A model generated the notes under the pieces. It was not told where the DNA came from. It saw only the letters and a program-made list of their open reading frames with translations, and ran no database searches. Positions 24,881-33,374 of a stretch of 64,000 nt of DNA are shown piece after piece. The DNA is taken from NCBI RefSeq assembly GCF_000013005.1, contig NC_007722.1, positions 625,501-689,500 of the forward strand, written 5' to 3'. Position 1 is the first letter of the stretch; every line of letters starts with the position of its first letter. The position numbers were made by a program, and so were the translations under genes. Origin of the DNA: Erythrobacter litoralis HTCC2594. GTDB taxonomy: Bacteria > Pseudomonadota > Alphaproteobacteria > Sphingomonadales > Sphingomonadaceae.

Positions 24881-25159
24881 ATGTCTATTGAAGGGGCCAT
24901 TCCTGCGATCGCCGGTGTTGCAGTGTCACTTGCCGGATTGCTTGTGACTTTTTTGAACACCCGGAAATATGATGCCGAGGTTGCCCAGGCAAAACAGGAC
25001 ATTCACAAAAACCTGCATGATATCGATGTCGTTGTCGAAGTGGACGACATAAGAAGAGCTTTGAGTTCAAAAGGATTAAGCGAAGAGCAGGTGTCTGAAC
25101 TTATCGGTGAAATTCGAACCAAAGACATCTCCGTTCAGGCTAAAGTTGCTGAAAGCTAA
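24881..25159 (+). CDS. Small membrane-anchored protein, low-GC pair gene 2
   Basis: A 92-residue protein with one N-terminal membrane helix (IPAIAGVAVSLAGLLVTFLN) and a charged, probably coiled cytoplasmic tail (YDAEVAQAKQDIHKNLHDID, then ALSSKGLSEEQVSELIGEI). GC is about 48%. It starts 1 base after the preceding gene, so translation is likely coupled. Its last codons overlap the convergent accC stop by 4 bases. No catalytic residue pattern is seen. Confidence 0.65.
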   Translation: MSIEGAIPAIAGVAVSLAGLLVTFLNTRKYDAEVAQAKQDIHKNLHDIDVVVEVDDIRRALSSKGLSEEQVSELIGEIRTKDISVQAKVAES

Positions 25160-26505
25160 GCCTCCCGCGTCGCCAGCCACTCCTCCAGCCACTTGATACT
25201 GTAGTCGCCGTTGAGGACGTCGTCCTGCCGCAGCAATTCCTGGTGCAGCGGGATCGAGGTCTTGACGCCTTCTACCACCATCTCCTCCAGCGCCCTCCTC
25301 AGGCGCATGATGCAGCCCTCGCGGTTGCGGCCGTAGACGATCAGCTTGGCGATCATACTGTCGTAATAGGGCGGGATCGAATAGCCGGCGTAAAGCCCGG
25401 AATCGACGCGCACGTGCATGCCGCCCGCCGGGTGGTAATGGCTGACCTTGCCGGGTGACGGCGCGAAGGTGAACGGGTCTTCGGCATTGATGCGGCATTC
25501 GATCGCATGGCCGGTGAAGGCGATCTCTTCCTGATTGACCGAGAGCGGCTTGCCGTCGGCGATGCGGATCTGTTCGCGCACCAGGTCGACGCCGGTGATG
25601 GCCTCGGTCACAGGATGCTCGACCTGCAGGCGGGTGTTCATCTCGATGAAGTAGAACTCGCCGCCTTCCCACAGGAATTCGATCGTTCCCGCGCCGCGAT
25701 AGGCCATCTTGCGCATGGCATCGGCGCAGATTTCGCCCATCCGGTGCCGCTCGGCGCTGTCGAGCACGGGGGAGGGCGCTTCCTCGAGGACTTTCTGGTG
25801 GCGGCGCTGCAGCGAACAGTCGCGCTCGCCCAGATGAATCGCGCTGCCATTGCCGTCGCCGAAGACCTGAAACTCGATATGGCGCGGATTGCCGAGATAT
25901 TTCTCGATATAGACCGTCGCATCGCCGAAAGCGGCCTTGGCCTCGCTACCAGCCTGCTTCATCAGGCCCTCGAGCTTCTCCGCGCTGTCGCAGACCTTCA
26001 TCCCGCGACCGCCGCCGCCCGAGGCGGCCTTAATGATTACCGGATAGCCGATTTCGGCGGCAATCTTGCGCGCTTCGTCATAGTCCGAAACTGCGCCCTC
26101 GCTGCCCGGCACAAGCGGCAGGCCAAGCTCACCCGCGGTCTGCTTGGCGGCGACCTTGTCGCCCATGGTGCGAATGTGTTCGGGCTTGGGGCCGATCCAC
26201 TTGATATCGTGCGCTTCGACGATCTCCGCGAACTTGGCGTTTTCGGAGAGAAAGCCGTAGCCCGGGTGGATGGCGTCGCAACCTGAAACCTCGGCGGCGG
26301 AGATGATCGCGGCCTGGTTGAGATAGCTGTCGGTCGCGGGCGGAGGGCCGATGCACACCGCATGGTCCGCCAGTCGCACATGCATGGCATCGCTATCGGC
26401 GGTGGAGTGCACCGCCACCGTCTCGATGCCCATTTCGTGCGCCGCGCGGTGGATGCGCAGCGCGATCTCGCCGCGATTGGCGATAAGGATGCGTTGGATA
26501 CCCAT
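25156..26505 (-). CDS. accC: Acetyl-CoA carboxylase, biotin carboxylase subunit
   Basis: A 449-residue ATP-grasp enzyme that carboxylates the biotin of AccB in the first step of fatty-acid synthesis. It starts MGIQRILIANRGEIALRIHR. ATP binding shows as KAASGGGGRGMKV, and the active site as FIEMNTRLQVEHPVTEAITG. Length equals E. coli AccC. It is the last gene of the aroQ-accB-accC operon, 9 bases after accB. Confidence 0.97.
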   Translation of the reverse strand: MGIQRILIANRGEIALRIHRAAHEMGIETVAVHSTADSDAMHVRLADHAVCIGPPPATDSYLNQAAIISAAEVSGCDAIHPGYGFLSENAKFAEIVEAHDIKWIGPKPEHIRTMGDKVAAKQTAGELGLPLVPGSEGAVSDYDEARKIAAEIGYPVIIKAASGGGGRGMKVCDSAEKLEGLMKQAGSEAKAAFGDATVYIEKYLGNPRHIEFQVFGDGNGSAIHLGERDCSLQRRHQKVLEEAPSPVLDSAERHRMGEICADAMRKMAYRGAGTIEFLWEGGEFYFIEMNTRLQVEHPVTEAITGVDLVREQIRIADGKPLSVNQEEIAFTGHAIECRINAEDPFTFAPSPGKVSHYHPAGGMHVRVDSGLYAGYSIPPYYDSMIAKLIVYGRNREGCIMRLRRALEEMVVEGVKTSIPLHQELLRQDDVLNGDYSIKWLEEWLATREA

Positions 26506-26514
26506 GGACGGTCC

Positions 26515-27012
26515 TTAAGCGATGACGACCAGCGGCTGGTCGAATTCGATCGGCTGCGCGTTCTCGACCAGGATCGCCTTGATCGTGCCACTCGTGTTGG
26601 CAGTGATCGGGTTCATTACCTTCATGGCTTCGACGATCAGCAGCGTGTCGCCTTCGCTGACGCTGTCGCCGACCTTGATGAAATTGTCCGCCCCGGGTTC
26701 GGGCGCGAGATAGCAGGTGCCGACCATCGGCGACTTGAGCGCATCGGCATGATCCTCGCCGCCTCCGGCGTCTGGGGTCGCAGGCGCAGCCGCGCTCGGT
26801 GCAGGAGCGGGGGCAGCAGCAGGAGCAGCCATCATCGGTGCCGGTGCAGCCGCAGCAACGCCACCGCGCGAGACCTTGATCTTGCGCTCGCCATCCTCGA
26901 CTTCGATTTCGGTCAGGCCCGTCTCGCCCAGCAGTTCGGCGAGTTCGCGAACCAGCGCGGTGTCCACATCCATTCCGTTCCTGCGAGCGGAGCTACGCTT
27001 CGTGTCGGCCAT
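26515..27012 (-). CDS. accB: Acetyl-CoA carboxylase biotin carboxyl carrier protein
   Basis: A 165-residue carrier. The N-terminal domain ([20 protein letters not shown]) is joined by an Ala/Pro linker (residues 52-85) to the biotinyl domain, where Lys131 in VEAMKVMN takes biotin. [20 protein letters not shown] includes the BCCP thumb. The start at ATG 27012 gives the family N-terminus. Together with accC it supplies half of acetyl-CoA carboxylase. Confidence 0.96.
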   Translation of the reverse strand: MADTKRSSARRNGMDVDTALVRELAELLGETGLTEIEVEDGERKIKVSRGGVAAAAPAPMMAAPAAAPAPAPSAAAPATPDAGGGEDHADALKSPMVGTCYLAPEPGADNFIKVGDSVSEGDTLLIVEAMKVMNPITANTSGTIKAILVENAQPIEFDQPLVVIA

Positions 27013-27101
27013 ATTTGTCCCTGTTATTGTCCCGAAGCCCAGCCGTATGCGCGGCTGAGCGTTCCGGCGCAAGGCTTGAATTGGGGCGATATTGTGGTGC
27101 G

Positions 27102-27533
27102 TTAGAGTGCCGCCGCCTTCTCCAGCGCCACCACATAGGACTGCGCGCCAAGCCCCTGAACCGTAGCGGCAGCGGCCATGCCGACATAGGAGATATGGCG
27201 GAAGTCTTCGCGGGTCTCCGGATCGGACAAATGCACCTCGATCACCGGCATCTCGATCGCCTTGATCGCATCGAGCAGGGCGATCGAGGTGTGCGTATAG
27301 GCCGCGGCATTGAGCAGGACAGCCTTCGCCCCACGCTCTCTGGCTTCATGCAGCCAGTCGACCAGCTGGCCTTCGTGGTTGCTCTGCCGAAATACGGTTT
27401 GCAGCCCCAGCGCACCTGCGGTTTCCGCACACATCGCTTCGATATCGTTGAGGCTCTGGCGACCGTAGATATCCGGCTCCCGCGTGCCGAGCAGGTTGAG
27501 GTTGGGGCCGTTGAGGATGAAGACAGTGTCCAT
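27102..27533 (-). CDS. aroQ: 3-Dehydroquinate dehydratase, type II
   Basis: A 143-residue shikimate-pathway enzyme. It removes water from 3-dehydroquinate. [18 protein letters not shown] carries the active-site Arg and Tyr, and [30 protein letters not shown] and [13 protein letters not shown] contain the binding Asn, His and Arg. The flavodoxin-like fold and length fit the dodecameric type II class. It heads the aroQ-accB-accC operon, a common arrangement in alphaproteobacteria. Confidence 0.95.
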   Translation of the reverse strand: MDTVFILNGPNLNLLGTREPDIYGRQSLNDIEAMCAETAGALGLQTVFRQSNHEGQLVDWLHEARERGAKAVLLNAAAYTHTSIALLDAIKAIEMPVIEVHLSDPETREDFRHISYVGMAAAATVQGLGAQSYVVALEKAAAL

Positions 27534-27641
27534 GCGATCCGCTCTAACCGTTCAGGCTGGGGCCGGGAAGAGTGAATGCGGGCCGAGACATGGACCGCAT
27601 GGACCACTGTCCAGGAGCGAAAAAGCGCCCCCTGCACGCCC

Positions 27642-28055
27642 CTACCTCTCGACGCCCTTCACCTTGCCCCACTGGCGCGCCGCGGTGTAGCCGAGATAGC
27701 CGGTGCCGAAGAGCGCATAAAGCGGTTCGGGCAGCCCGTTGAGATAGGCGTTGATCCCGGTGGCGATGGCCGTGGCGGAGGCGGGCGAGACCGCCGCGAT
27801 GAGGCCCATTGGCAGCGCGAACAGCAGGATCACATACATGACGTAGAGAAAGCTCGGCCGGGCGCGGCTGGTCCAGGGATCGGGCGATTGCGCCTCGGCG
27901 ACGATGGCGGAAAGGCGTGCTTCGATAGCTTTCAACTCCTGCGTGCCTTCGAGTTCGAGCAATTGCAGCTTGGCCTGCGCGCGGGCCTGCTTGTCGGGAA
28001 TGACCTTGTCGATGATCGAGGCGACCGGACCGATGAGGGATTCGAGAATGGCCAT
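27642..28055 (-). CDS. Holin of the gene-transfer-agent 3TM family
   Basis: A 137-residue membrane protein. It begins MAILESLIGPVASIIDKVIP, then a helical charged part (ARAQAKLQLLELEGTQELKA), then hydrophobic segments (FLYVMYVILLFALPMGLIAA, ALFGTGYLGYTAARQWG). This order matches the 'holin of 3TMs, for gene-transfer release' family, in which the holin opens the inner membrane so that endolysin can free gene transfer agent particles. No endolysin, capsid or terminase gene lies next to it. In Rhodobacter the GTA lysis genes are also away from the main cluster, so an active GTA elsewhere is possible. Confidence 0.75.
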   Translation of the reverse strand: MAILESLIGPVASIIDKVIPDKQARAQAKLQLLELEGTQELKAIEARLSAIVAEAQSPDPWTSRARPSFLYVMYVILLFALPMGLIAAVSPASATAIATGINAYLNGLPEPLYALFGTGYLGYTAARQWGKVKGVER

Positions 28056-28180
28056 GGCAGAAGGTCCTTTAGGGTTGGTGGGACTCGCTCAACTATCCAA
28101 ATAGGTTCGTGTAGGAAAACGATTGTGCCGACTTACGCCGCTCGGCTATCGCGTGCGGAACAAAGTTTCAGGAGGAATGC

Positions 28181-28639
28181 ATGGCCGGTATCTGGTTCGA
28201 TGAAATGGAAGTGGGGCAGGTGATCCAGCACCCGATCCGCCGCACGGTGACCGAGACGGACAATGTCATGTTCACCTGCATGACGCACAACCCGGCCCAG
28301 CTGCATCTCGACGAAGAATATATGAAAGGCACCGATTACGGGACCCGCATCGTCAATTCGTGCTTCACGCTGACATTGATGGTGGGAATTTCGGTGAACG
28401 ACACTACGCTGGGGACGGCGGTCGCGAACCTCGGCTGGGACGAAGTACGCTTTCCGGCGCCGGTGTTTCATGGCGATACGCTGCGGATCGAGACGGAGAT
28501 CGTCGGTCTGCGCGAGAGCAAGTCGCGGCCGAACGCGGGGATCGTGACGTTTGAACACCGGGCCTATAACCAGAAGGACGAGGTTGTGGCGACGTGCAAG
28601 CGTTCTGGGTTGCAGTTGAAGCGGCCGGTGGAGGGGTAG
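28181..28639 (+). CDS. MaoC-family (R)-specific enoyl-CoA hydratase-like dehydratase
   Basis: A 152-residue hot-dog-fold protein. WFDEMEVGQVIQHPIRRTVT, ETDNVMFTCMTHNPAQLHLD and FPAPVFHGDTLRIETEIV are typical of MaoC dehydratases; Asn and His of TCMTHNPAQLH fit the hydratase site. The likely substrate is an enoyl-CoA; the mesaconyl-CoA hydratase branch is possible given the CoA-ester lyase gene 730 bases away. The ribosome-binding site CAGGAGGAATGC is strong. The next, frameshifted gene begins 1 base after the stop. Confidence 0.85.
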   Translation: MAGIWFDEMEVGQVIQHPIRRTVTETDNVMFTCMTHNPAQLHLDEEYMKGTDYGTRIVNSCFTLTLMVGISVNDTTLGTAVANLGWDEVRFPAPVFHGDTLRIETEIVGLRESKSRPNAGIVTFEHRAYNQKDEVVATCKRSGLQLKRPVEG

Positions 28640-28640
28640 A

Positions 28641-28977
28641 GTGCGCCTCTCGATCTTCGAGGGTGCAACGCTGATCGGTACCGCTGAGGTGATGCATCTC
28701 GATCCGCCAATGGGCGTCGCAATGGCGAGTTTCGAACCCACCGAATTCTATGTCGAAGCACGCAAATTGCATCAACGGTGACTACGTCGGCGATCGAAGC
28801 GAGTTGCTCAACATGCTCATGGACGACGGTCGAGTGCTGAGATGCCAAGCTATTTCGATTCAGGACTGGCCCGATCTAAATGAGCGTGAGGTCCACTTGC
28901 TTGGCGTCGTTGAACCGAGCTTTGAGGCCTTGTTCAGCGAGCACCCTGACTACCTTGCCTACTGGGCGAAAAAGTGA
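28641..28977 (+). pseudogene. Frameshifted gene of unknown function
   Basis: Two frames seem to form one protein. From GTG 28641, 1 base after the MaoC stop, frame one reads VRLSIFEGATLIGTAEVMHL, DPPMGVAMASFEPTEFYVEA and stops at 28781. Frame two is open from 28750 and reads HANCINGDYVGDRSELLNML, then ISIQDWPDLNEREVHLLGVV and SFEALFSEHPDYLAYWAKK to 28977. Skipping one base near 28759 would join them as a protein of about 111 residues. The N-terminal strand-rich start and acidic C-terminus look like one folded domain. It may be a pseudogene, a sequencing error or a programmed frameshift; I favour the first two. Confidence 0.6.
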
Positions 28978-28989
28978 CCAAACAAAAGC

Positions 28990-29018
28990 CCGTCATCCCA
29001 GCGAAAGCTGGGATCTCT
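28990..29018 (+). repeat. Left 29-bp terminal inverted repeat of the GIY-YIG element
   Basis: Begins CCGTCATCCCAGCG and ends GCTGGGATCTCT. It contains its own hairpin: ATCCCAGC and GCTGGGAT around a GAAA tetraloop. The reverse complement is present without mismatch at 29334-29362 on the other side of the GIY-YIG gene. Confidence 0.85.
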
Positions 29019-29043
29019 TTCAGCACAGTGCTAGCTCAATGAG

Positions 29044-29328
29044 ATGGGTGGCTGGGTCTACATCATGACCAACAAGCGCGACGGCGTTCTTTACGTCGGA
29101 GTGACAGCTGATATCGCTGCCCGGGTCACTCAACATCGTTCAGGCGAGGGCGCAGCGTTTTGTCGGCGATATGGTTTGAAACGTTTGGTCTATGCTGAGC
29201 CACATGATGACATCCGAGACGCCATTGCTCGCGAGAAGGCGATGAAGGCCTGGAAGCGTGAGTGGAAGGTTGAGCTAATCGAGAAAGCCAATGCGGAGTG
29301 GAGTGACCTTTACGGTACTCTCGTTTGA
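29044..29328 (+). CDS. Small GIY-YIG nuclease enclosed by inverted repeats
   Basis: A 94-residue single-domain endonuclease-like protein. The motif is WVYIMTN (GIY) then VLYVGVT (YIG). Arg in AARVTQHRSGEG and Glu in AIAREKAMKAWKREWK are the catalytic residues. Length equals stand-alone GIY-YIG proteins, which lack a DNA-binding domain. The gene lies 25 bases inside the left repeat and ends 5 bases before the right one, so the whole unit is 373 bases. Codon use is less GC-rich than neighbours. It may be the engine of the repeats or simply a passenger. Confidence 0.88.
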   Translation: MGGWVYIMTNKRDGVLYVGVTADIAARVTQHRSGEGAAFCRRYGLKRLVYAEPHDDIRDAIAREKAMKAWKREWKVELIEKANAEWSDLYGTLV

Positions 29329-29333
29329 TTGAG

Positions 29334-29362
29334 AGAGATCCCAGCTTTCGCTGGGATGACGG
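29334..29362 (-). repeat. Right 29-bp terminal inverted repeat of the GIY-YIG element
   Basis: Perfect reverse complement of 28990-29018. It ends GGGATGACGG. It lies 6 bases beyond the stop of the CoA-ester lyase gene on the other strand and can serve as its terminator through the internal hairpin. No target-site duplication is visible outside the repeats. Confidence 0.85.
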
Positions 29363-29368
29363 TCGCGG

Positions 29369-30265
29369 CTAAATCCGCCCAGCCGCCCGTAACAACCCCT
29401 TCGCTCTATCCAGATGCGGCCGGTCCAGCATCTTGCCGTTATGCCCGATCGTCCCCGCGCCGGGGTTGGCGGCGAAGATATCGACGATCTCTTGCGCGGC
29501 GGCGAGTTCTTCCTCGCTCGGCGTGAAGACGCGGTTGATGACCTCGACCTGCGCCGGGTGGATCGCCAGCATGCCGGTGTAGCCCTGCCGCTTCACGTCG
29601 CGGGCGCGCGCTTCGAGGCCGTCGAGATCGCGGAAGTCGGCGTGGATGGTTTCGACCGGTTGCACCCCGGCATGGCGCGCGCCCAGTAGGCACAGGCTGC
29701 GGGCGAGGATATATGGGTGATCGTAGGTACCGTCCGGCCCGCGATTGTCGCTCGCCCCGAGCGCATCGGACAGGTCCTCCGCGCCCCAGGTCAGCCCCGC
29801 CAGCCGCGGCGCGCCGGAATAGTCGCCGCAATGGAACACAGCACCTGCCGTTTCGGTCGCGAGCACCAGCACCGGGGTAGTGCCGAGCGCGATGCCGTTG
29901 GCGGCTTCCAGCGCGGTGAGAAAATCGTCCAGCCGCTCGAGGTCGCCGCGCCCGCGTGACTTGGGCAGCAGCAGGCCACCGGGCCGCGCGGGCATGATTG
30001 CGGCCAAGTCCTGCGCCGCCATGTCGGTGTCGAGCGGGTTGATCCGCACCCACAGCCGCCTGCGCGCGTCGTCGTCCCCGCGCGCGATCCGGTCATGGAC
30101 CAGGGTGCGCGCTTCGGGCTTGGCCTCGGGCGCAACCGCGTCTTCCAGGTCGAAGATGGCGATATCGGCCTCGCTCGCGGCGGCCTTGTCCATCTTCTTT
30201 TCGCTGTCGCCGGGGGCGAACAACCATGAACGGGCGGAGGTGACGTGCGGTTGGTGATCGGTCAT
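29369..30265 (-). CDS. HpcH/HpaI-type CoA-ester lyase (citrate lyase beta-like)
   Basis: A 298-residue TIM-barrel protein. SWLFAPGDSEKKMDKAAASE and IAIFDLEDAVAPEAKPEART give the phosphate-loop Arg and metal Glu/Asp of the CitE family, and VRINPLDT, LATETAGAV and LTWGAEDLSDALGA continue the family pattern. Relatives cleave malyl-CoA, beta-methylmalyl-CoA or citryl-CoA. With the MaoC gene nearby it could act in mesaconyl/methylmalyl-CoA metabolism, but the two genes are on opposite strands. The start at 30265 (MTDHQPHVTSARSWLFAPGD) is the usual one. Confidence 0.88.
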   Translation of the reverse strand: MTDHQPHVTSARSWLFAPGDSEKKMDKAAASEADIAIFDLEDAVAPEAKPEARTLVHDRIARGDDDARRRLWVRINPLDTDMAAQDLAAIMPARPGGLLLPKSRGRGDLERLDDFLTALEAANGIALGTTPVLVLATETAGAVFHCGDYSGAPRLAGLTWGAEDLSDALGASDNRGPDGTYDHPYILARSLCLLGARHAGVQPVETIHADFRDLDGLEARARDVKRQGYTGMLAIHPAQVEVINRVFTPSEEELAAAQEIVDIFAANPGAGTIGHNGKMLDRPHLDRAKGLLRAAGRI

Positions 30266-30308
30266 GCGCGCCAGCGTTAGCGCGGCAGGGCCGACATGCA
30301 AATATCCG

Positions 30309-31712
30309 CTACTTCTTTGCCGACAGCAGGCGGAAGCCCCAGGCCGGGAGGGTGACGGTGTCGCCTTCGGCCAGGGTCGCCTCGCCCTCCTCGCGGAATG
30401 CCGTGTAGGTGCCCGCTGCGATCCCGTCGCTCAGCGTCGCGTTCACCGGCCGTGTGCTCATATTGAACAGGCCGACGACCTTGTTGCCGTCCTGCTCGCG
30501 CACCCAGCCGAACAGCTGCTCGGGCGCGCTGTTTTCGACCCTGTGCATCCGCGCCCCCCATTTGCCGTTGTGCAGCGCCGGATTGGCATCGCGGAAGGCG
30601 ATCAGGTCCTTGAGCAGGTCACCATAGGTACAGTCAGGGTTCTGGTCCCAGTCGATCGGGTCGCGCTCGAAGAATTCCAGCCGCTTGGCGTTGCAGGCTT
30701 CCATGCCGTTATGGATCAGCGGCAGGCCTTCGCCGGTGAAACTGAGCGCGGTCATGATCTGCAGCGCGTCGCCGTAGTTTTCGTACAGCGTGCCTTCCCA
30801 CGCGTTGGCATCGTGGTTCTCGATATAGGTCATGCGCATGGCCTCGCGCGGCCACAGGCTCTCGTTCTCGGCATAGTAGCCGTAGAAGCTGGTGGCGTTG
30901 CCATCGCCCTTGGCAACGCGCTTGGTGGTGTTGTGCCAGTCCCATGCATAAGTCGCATCGAACGCGGCGCGGTGCCATGCGCTTTGCTGGACTTCGCCGA
31001 GCATGAAAACCGGGCGGATGGCATCGAGCCTTGCGCGCATGGTCTCCCAGAAATCGACCGGGACATAGCCCGCGACATCGGCGCGGAAACCGTCGATCCC
31101 GTAATCCCGGACCCACATCTCCATCGCCCTGCCGACATGTTCGCGCACGCCGGGCTTGGACCAGTCGAGATCGATGATGTCGGACCAGTCCCACCAAGGC
31201 GTAGGGCGGAAATCGCCGTCCCAGGTCTTCTCGTACCAGTCGGGGTGTTCCTCGGCGAGCGGGTGGTCCCAGGCGGTGTGGTTGGCGACGAGGTCGAGGA
31301 TGACCTTGAAGCCTTGCTCGTGCGCCGCATCGACGAAGGTGCGAAACTCTTCCTCGGTCCCGAATTCGGGGTTCACCCCGTAATAGTCCTTGACCGAGTA
31401 GGGGCTGCCCAGCGTGCCCTTGCGGTTGACCTCGCCGATCGGATGGATCGGCATCAGCCACAATATGTCGACGCCGAGTTCCTTCAGACGCGGCAGCTCT
31501 TCCTGCGCTGCGGCGAAGGTGCCTTCCGGCGTGAAGTGGCGCGTGTTGATCTGGTAGAGAACCGCATCTTTCGACCATTCGGGATTGGTCAGCTCGACAT
31601 ATTGTTGCGGCTCCCACGCATTCGCTTCCGGCTCGTACACGCCCTCGGTCATCGCGAAAGCCGCTCCGCCGACAAGCAGCGCAGCGAGGGCGGGAAGGGC
31701 GTATTTACGCAT
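30309..31712 (-). CDS. Secreted GH13 alpha-amylase
   Basis: A 467-residue exported glycosidase. A signal peptide (ALPALAALLVGGAAFA) is followed by a TIM barrel. The catalytic residues are Asp212 (DGFRADVAG), Glu240 (MLGEVQ) and Asp301 (YIENHD); VILDLVANHTAWDH is conserved region I. It should cut alpha-1,4-glucans in the periplasm. The C-terminal beta domain (TLPAWGFRLLSAKK) is typical. The start overlaps the SLC45-like transporter stop by 8 bases, so the two are co-transcribed. Confidence 0.93.
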   Translation of the reverse strand: MRKYALPALAALLVGGAAFAMTEGVYEPEANAWEPQQYVELTNPEWSKDAVLYQINTRHFTPEGTFAAAQEELPRLKELGVDILWLMPIHPIGEVNRKGTLGSPYSVKDYYGVNPEFGTEEEFRTFVDAAHEQGFKVILDLVANHTAWDHPLAEEHPDWYEKTWDGDFRPTPWWDWSDIIDLDWSKPGVREHVGRAMEMWVRDYGIDGFRADVAGYVPVDFWETMRARLDAIRPVFMLGEVQQSAWHRAAFDATYAWDWHNTTKRVAKGDGNATSFYGYYAENESLWPREAMRMTYIENHDANAWEGTLYENYGDALQIMTALSFTGEGLPLIHNGMEACNAKRLEFFERDPIDWDQNPDCTYGDLLKDLIAFRDANPALHNGKWGARMHRVENSAPEQLFGWVREQDGNKVVGLFNMSTRPVNATLSDGIAAGTYTAFREEGEATLAEGDTVTLPAWGFRLLSAKK

Positions 31713-33255
31713 CGGCAGTCTCCGGTGAAGTGGAGGGAAGGGCCGCCTGCACCCGCAGCATCGCGGCAGCGGCGATCAGCCAGCTCGCGGCGGCGAACAG
31801 CATCGTCCAGATCGGTTCGCCCGGGAAAAAGGCCTGCATGATCGAGCCCATCACCGTCGCCACCAGCAGTTGCGGGACGACGATAAAGACGTTGAACAGG
31901 CCCATGAAAATGCCGAGCTTCTGTTGCGGCAGGTTCGAGGCAAGAATGGCGTAAGGCATGGCGAGGATGCTTGCCCAGGCGATGCCGATGCCGACTTCGG
32001 CCACCAGCAACGCATTGGCGTCTCGCACGAAGAAGAACATCAGGAAGCCAAGCGCGCCAAGCGTCAGGCAGATGGAATGCGTCTTCACCTGCCCGAAGGT
32101 CCGGCTGAGCCACGGCAGCAGCGCGAGCGCGGCGATCGCCGCCACGCCGTTATAGACCGTGAAGAGCACGTTCACCCAGTTCGCGCCGTCGTTATAGGCG
32201 GTGGTGGTCGTGTCGGTGCTGCCGAAAACATATTGCGTGACGACCGGCGTGGTATTGATCCACATGATGAACAGCGCCGACCAGCTGAAGAATTGGACTA
32301 GCGCCAGCCGCTTCATCACTTCGGGCATGCCGGAAAAATCGCCGACGATGCTGGAGAGCATGTTAGCCCGCTGGCCGCTCTTGGCCATGGAAATCGCGAA
32401 GGCCGACAGGAGGCCGTACACCGCGAGCAGCGCGCCCAGCAGCAGGACCTCCTTCTCCAGCCCGAGCGCGTCGACCGACAGGATGACGACTAGGCCGAAC
32501 CCCATCCAGACGACGCTCGAGAGATAGCTCTTCGCCGCCAGCGCCCTGATAGGCTGCTGGCTTTCTTGGGCGGGCGGTCCGTCGAAGGCGGCCATTTCCT
32601 CCGGCGAATATTCCTTCGTTGTGACGACCGTCCACAACACCGCTGCAAACAGCGCGAAGGCTCCGAACCAGAAGCTCCATTTTACCGTGTCGGGAATGCC
32701 GCCATCGGCGGCGACGTTGCTGACGCCCCATTGTTCGAGGAAGAAGGGGAAGATCGAACCGACAACCGCGCCTGTGCCGATGAAAGCGGTCTGCACCGCG
32801 TAGCCTGCGCTGTGCTGGTCGGTCCCCAACATGTCGCCGACAAAGGCGCGGAAAGGCTCCATCGACACGTTGAGCGAGGCATCGAGCACCCACAGCATCG
32901 CAGCGGCGAACACCAGCGGCGCGGCGATCAGCGGGGCGAGCGGCATGACGAACAGCGACAATGCCGCGAAAATCGCTCCGACCAGGAAATAGGGGCGGCG
33001 ACGGCCGAGCCGGTTCCAGGTCTTGTCCGACAGATGCCCGATGATCGGCTGGACGATCAGCCCGGTCAGCGGCGCGGCGACCCATAGCGCGGGCAGGTCG
33101 TCCATGCTGGCACCGAGCGTCTGGAAGACCCGGCTCATATTGGAATTCTGCAGCGCGAAGCCGATCTGGATGCCGAAAAAGCCGAAGCTTATGTTCCACA
33201 GGCCCCAGAAGCTCTGACGCGGTTTGAGGCGCGGTTGCGCCGTCGATGTAGCCAT
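31705..33255 (-). CDS. MFS sugar transporter of the SLC45/glycoside type
   Basis: A 516-residue inner-membrane protein with about 12 hydrophobic segments ([38 protein letters not shown] first). [16 protein letters not shown] is the MFS signature loop between helices 2 and 3. The family includes sucrose and maltose/glucoside symporters, and the neighbouring amylase suggests maltose or maltodextrin import into the cytoplasm. It is the first gene of the transporter-amylase operon and overlaps the amylase start. Confidence 0.9.
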   Translation of the reverse strand: MATSTAQPRLKPRQSFWGLWNISFGFFGIQIGFALQNSNMSRVFQTLGASMDDLPALWVAAPLTGLIVQPIIGHLSDKTWNRLGRRRPYFLVGAIFAALSLFVMPLAPLIAAPLVFAAAMLWVLDASLNVSMEPFRAFVGDMLGTDQHSAGYAVQTAFIGTGAVVGSIFPFFLEQWGVSNVAADGGIPDTVKWSFWFGAFALFAAVLWTVVTTKEYSPEEMAAFDGPPAQESQQPIRALAAKSYLSSVVWMGFGLVVILSVDALGLEKEVLLLGALLAVYGLLSAFAISMAKSGQRANMLSSIVGDFSGMPEVMKRLALVQFFSWSALFIMWINTTPVVTQYVFGSTDTTTTAYNDGANWVNVLFTVYNGVAAIAALALLPWLSRTFGQVKTHSICLTLGALGFLMFFFVRDANALLVAEVGIGIAWASILAMPYAILASNLPQQKLGIFMGLFNVFIVVPQLLVATVMGSIMQAFFPGEPIWTMLFAAASWLIAAAAMLRVQAALPSTSPETADA

Positions 33256-33374
33256 TCTCTCTCCCCGGCACGGCGCGTCTCATGCGCGCTCGCGTAAATC
33301 CATCCTTGCATCGCTGGCACGGTGCGCGGCACCGGGCAAGACGCATACGAATGTGATGCCGGGTGCGCGCTGGC

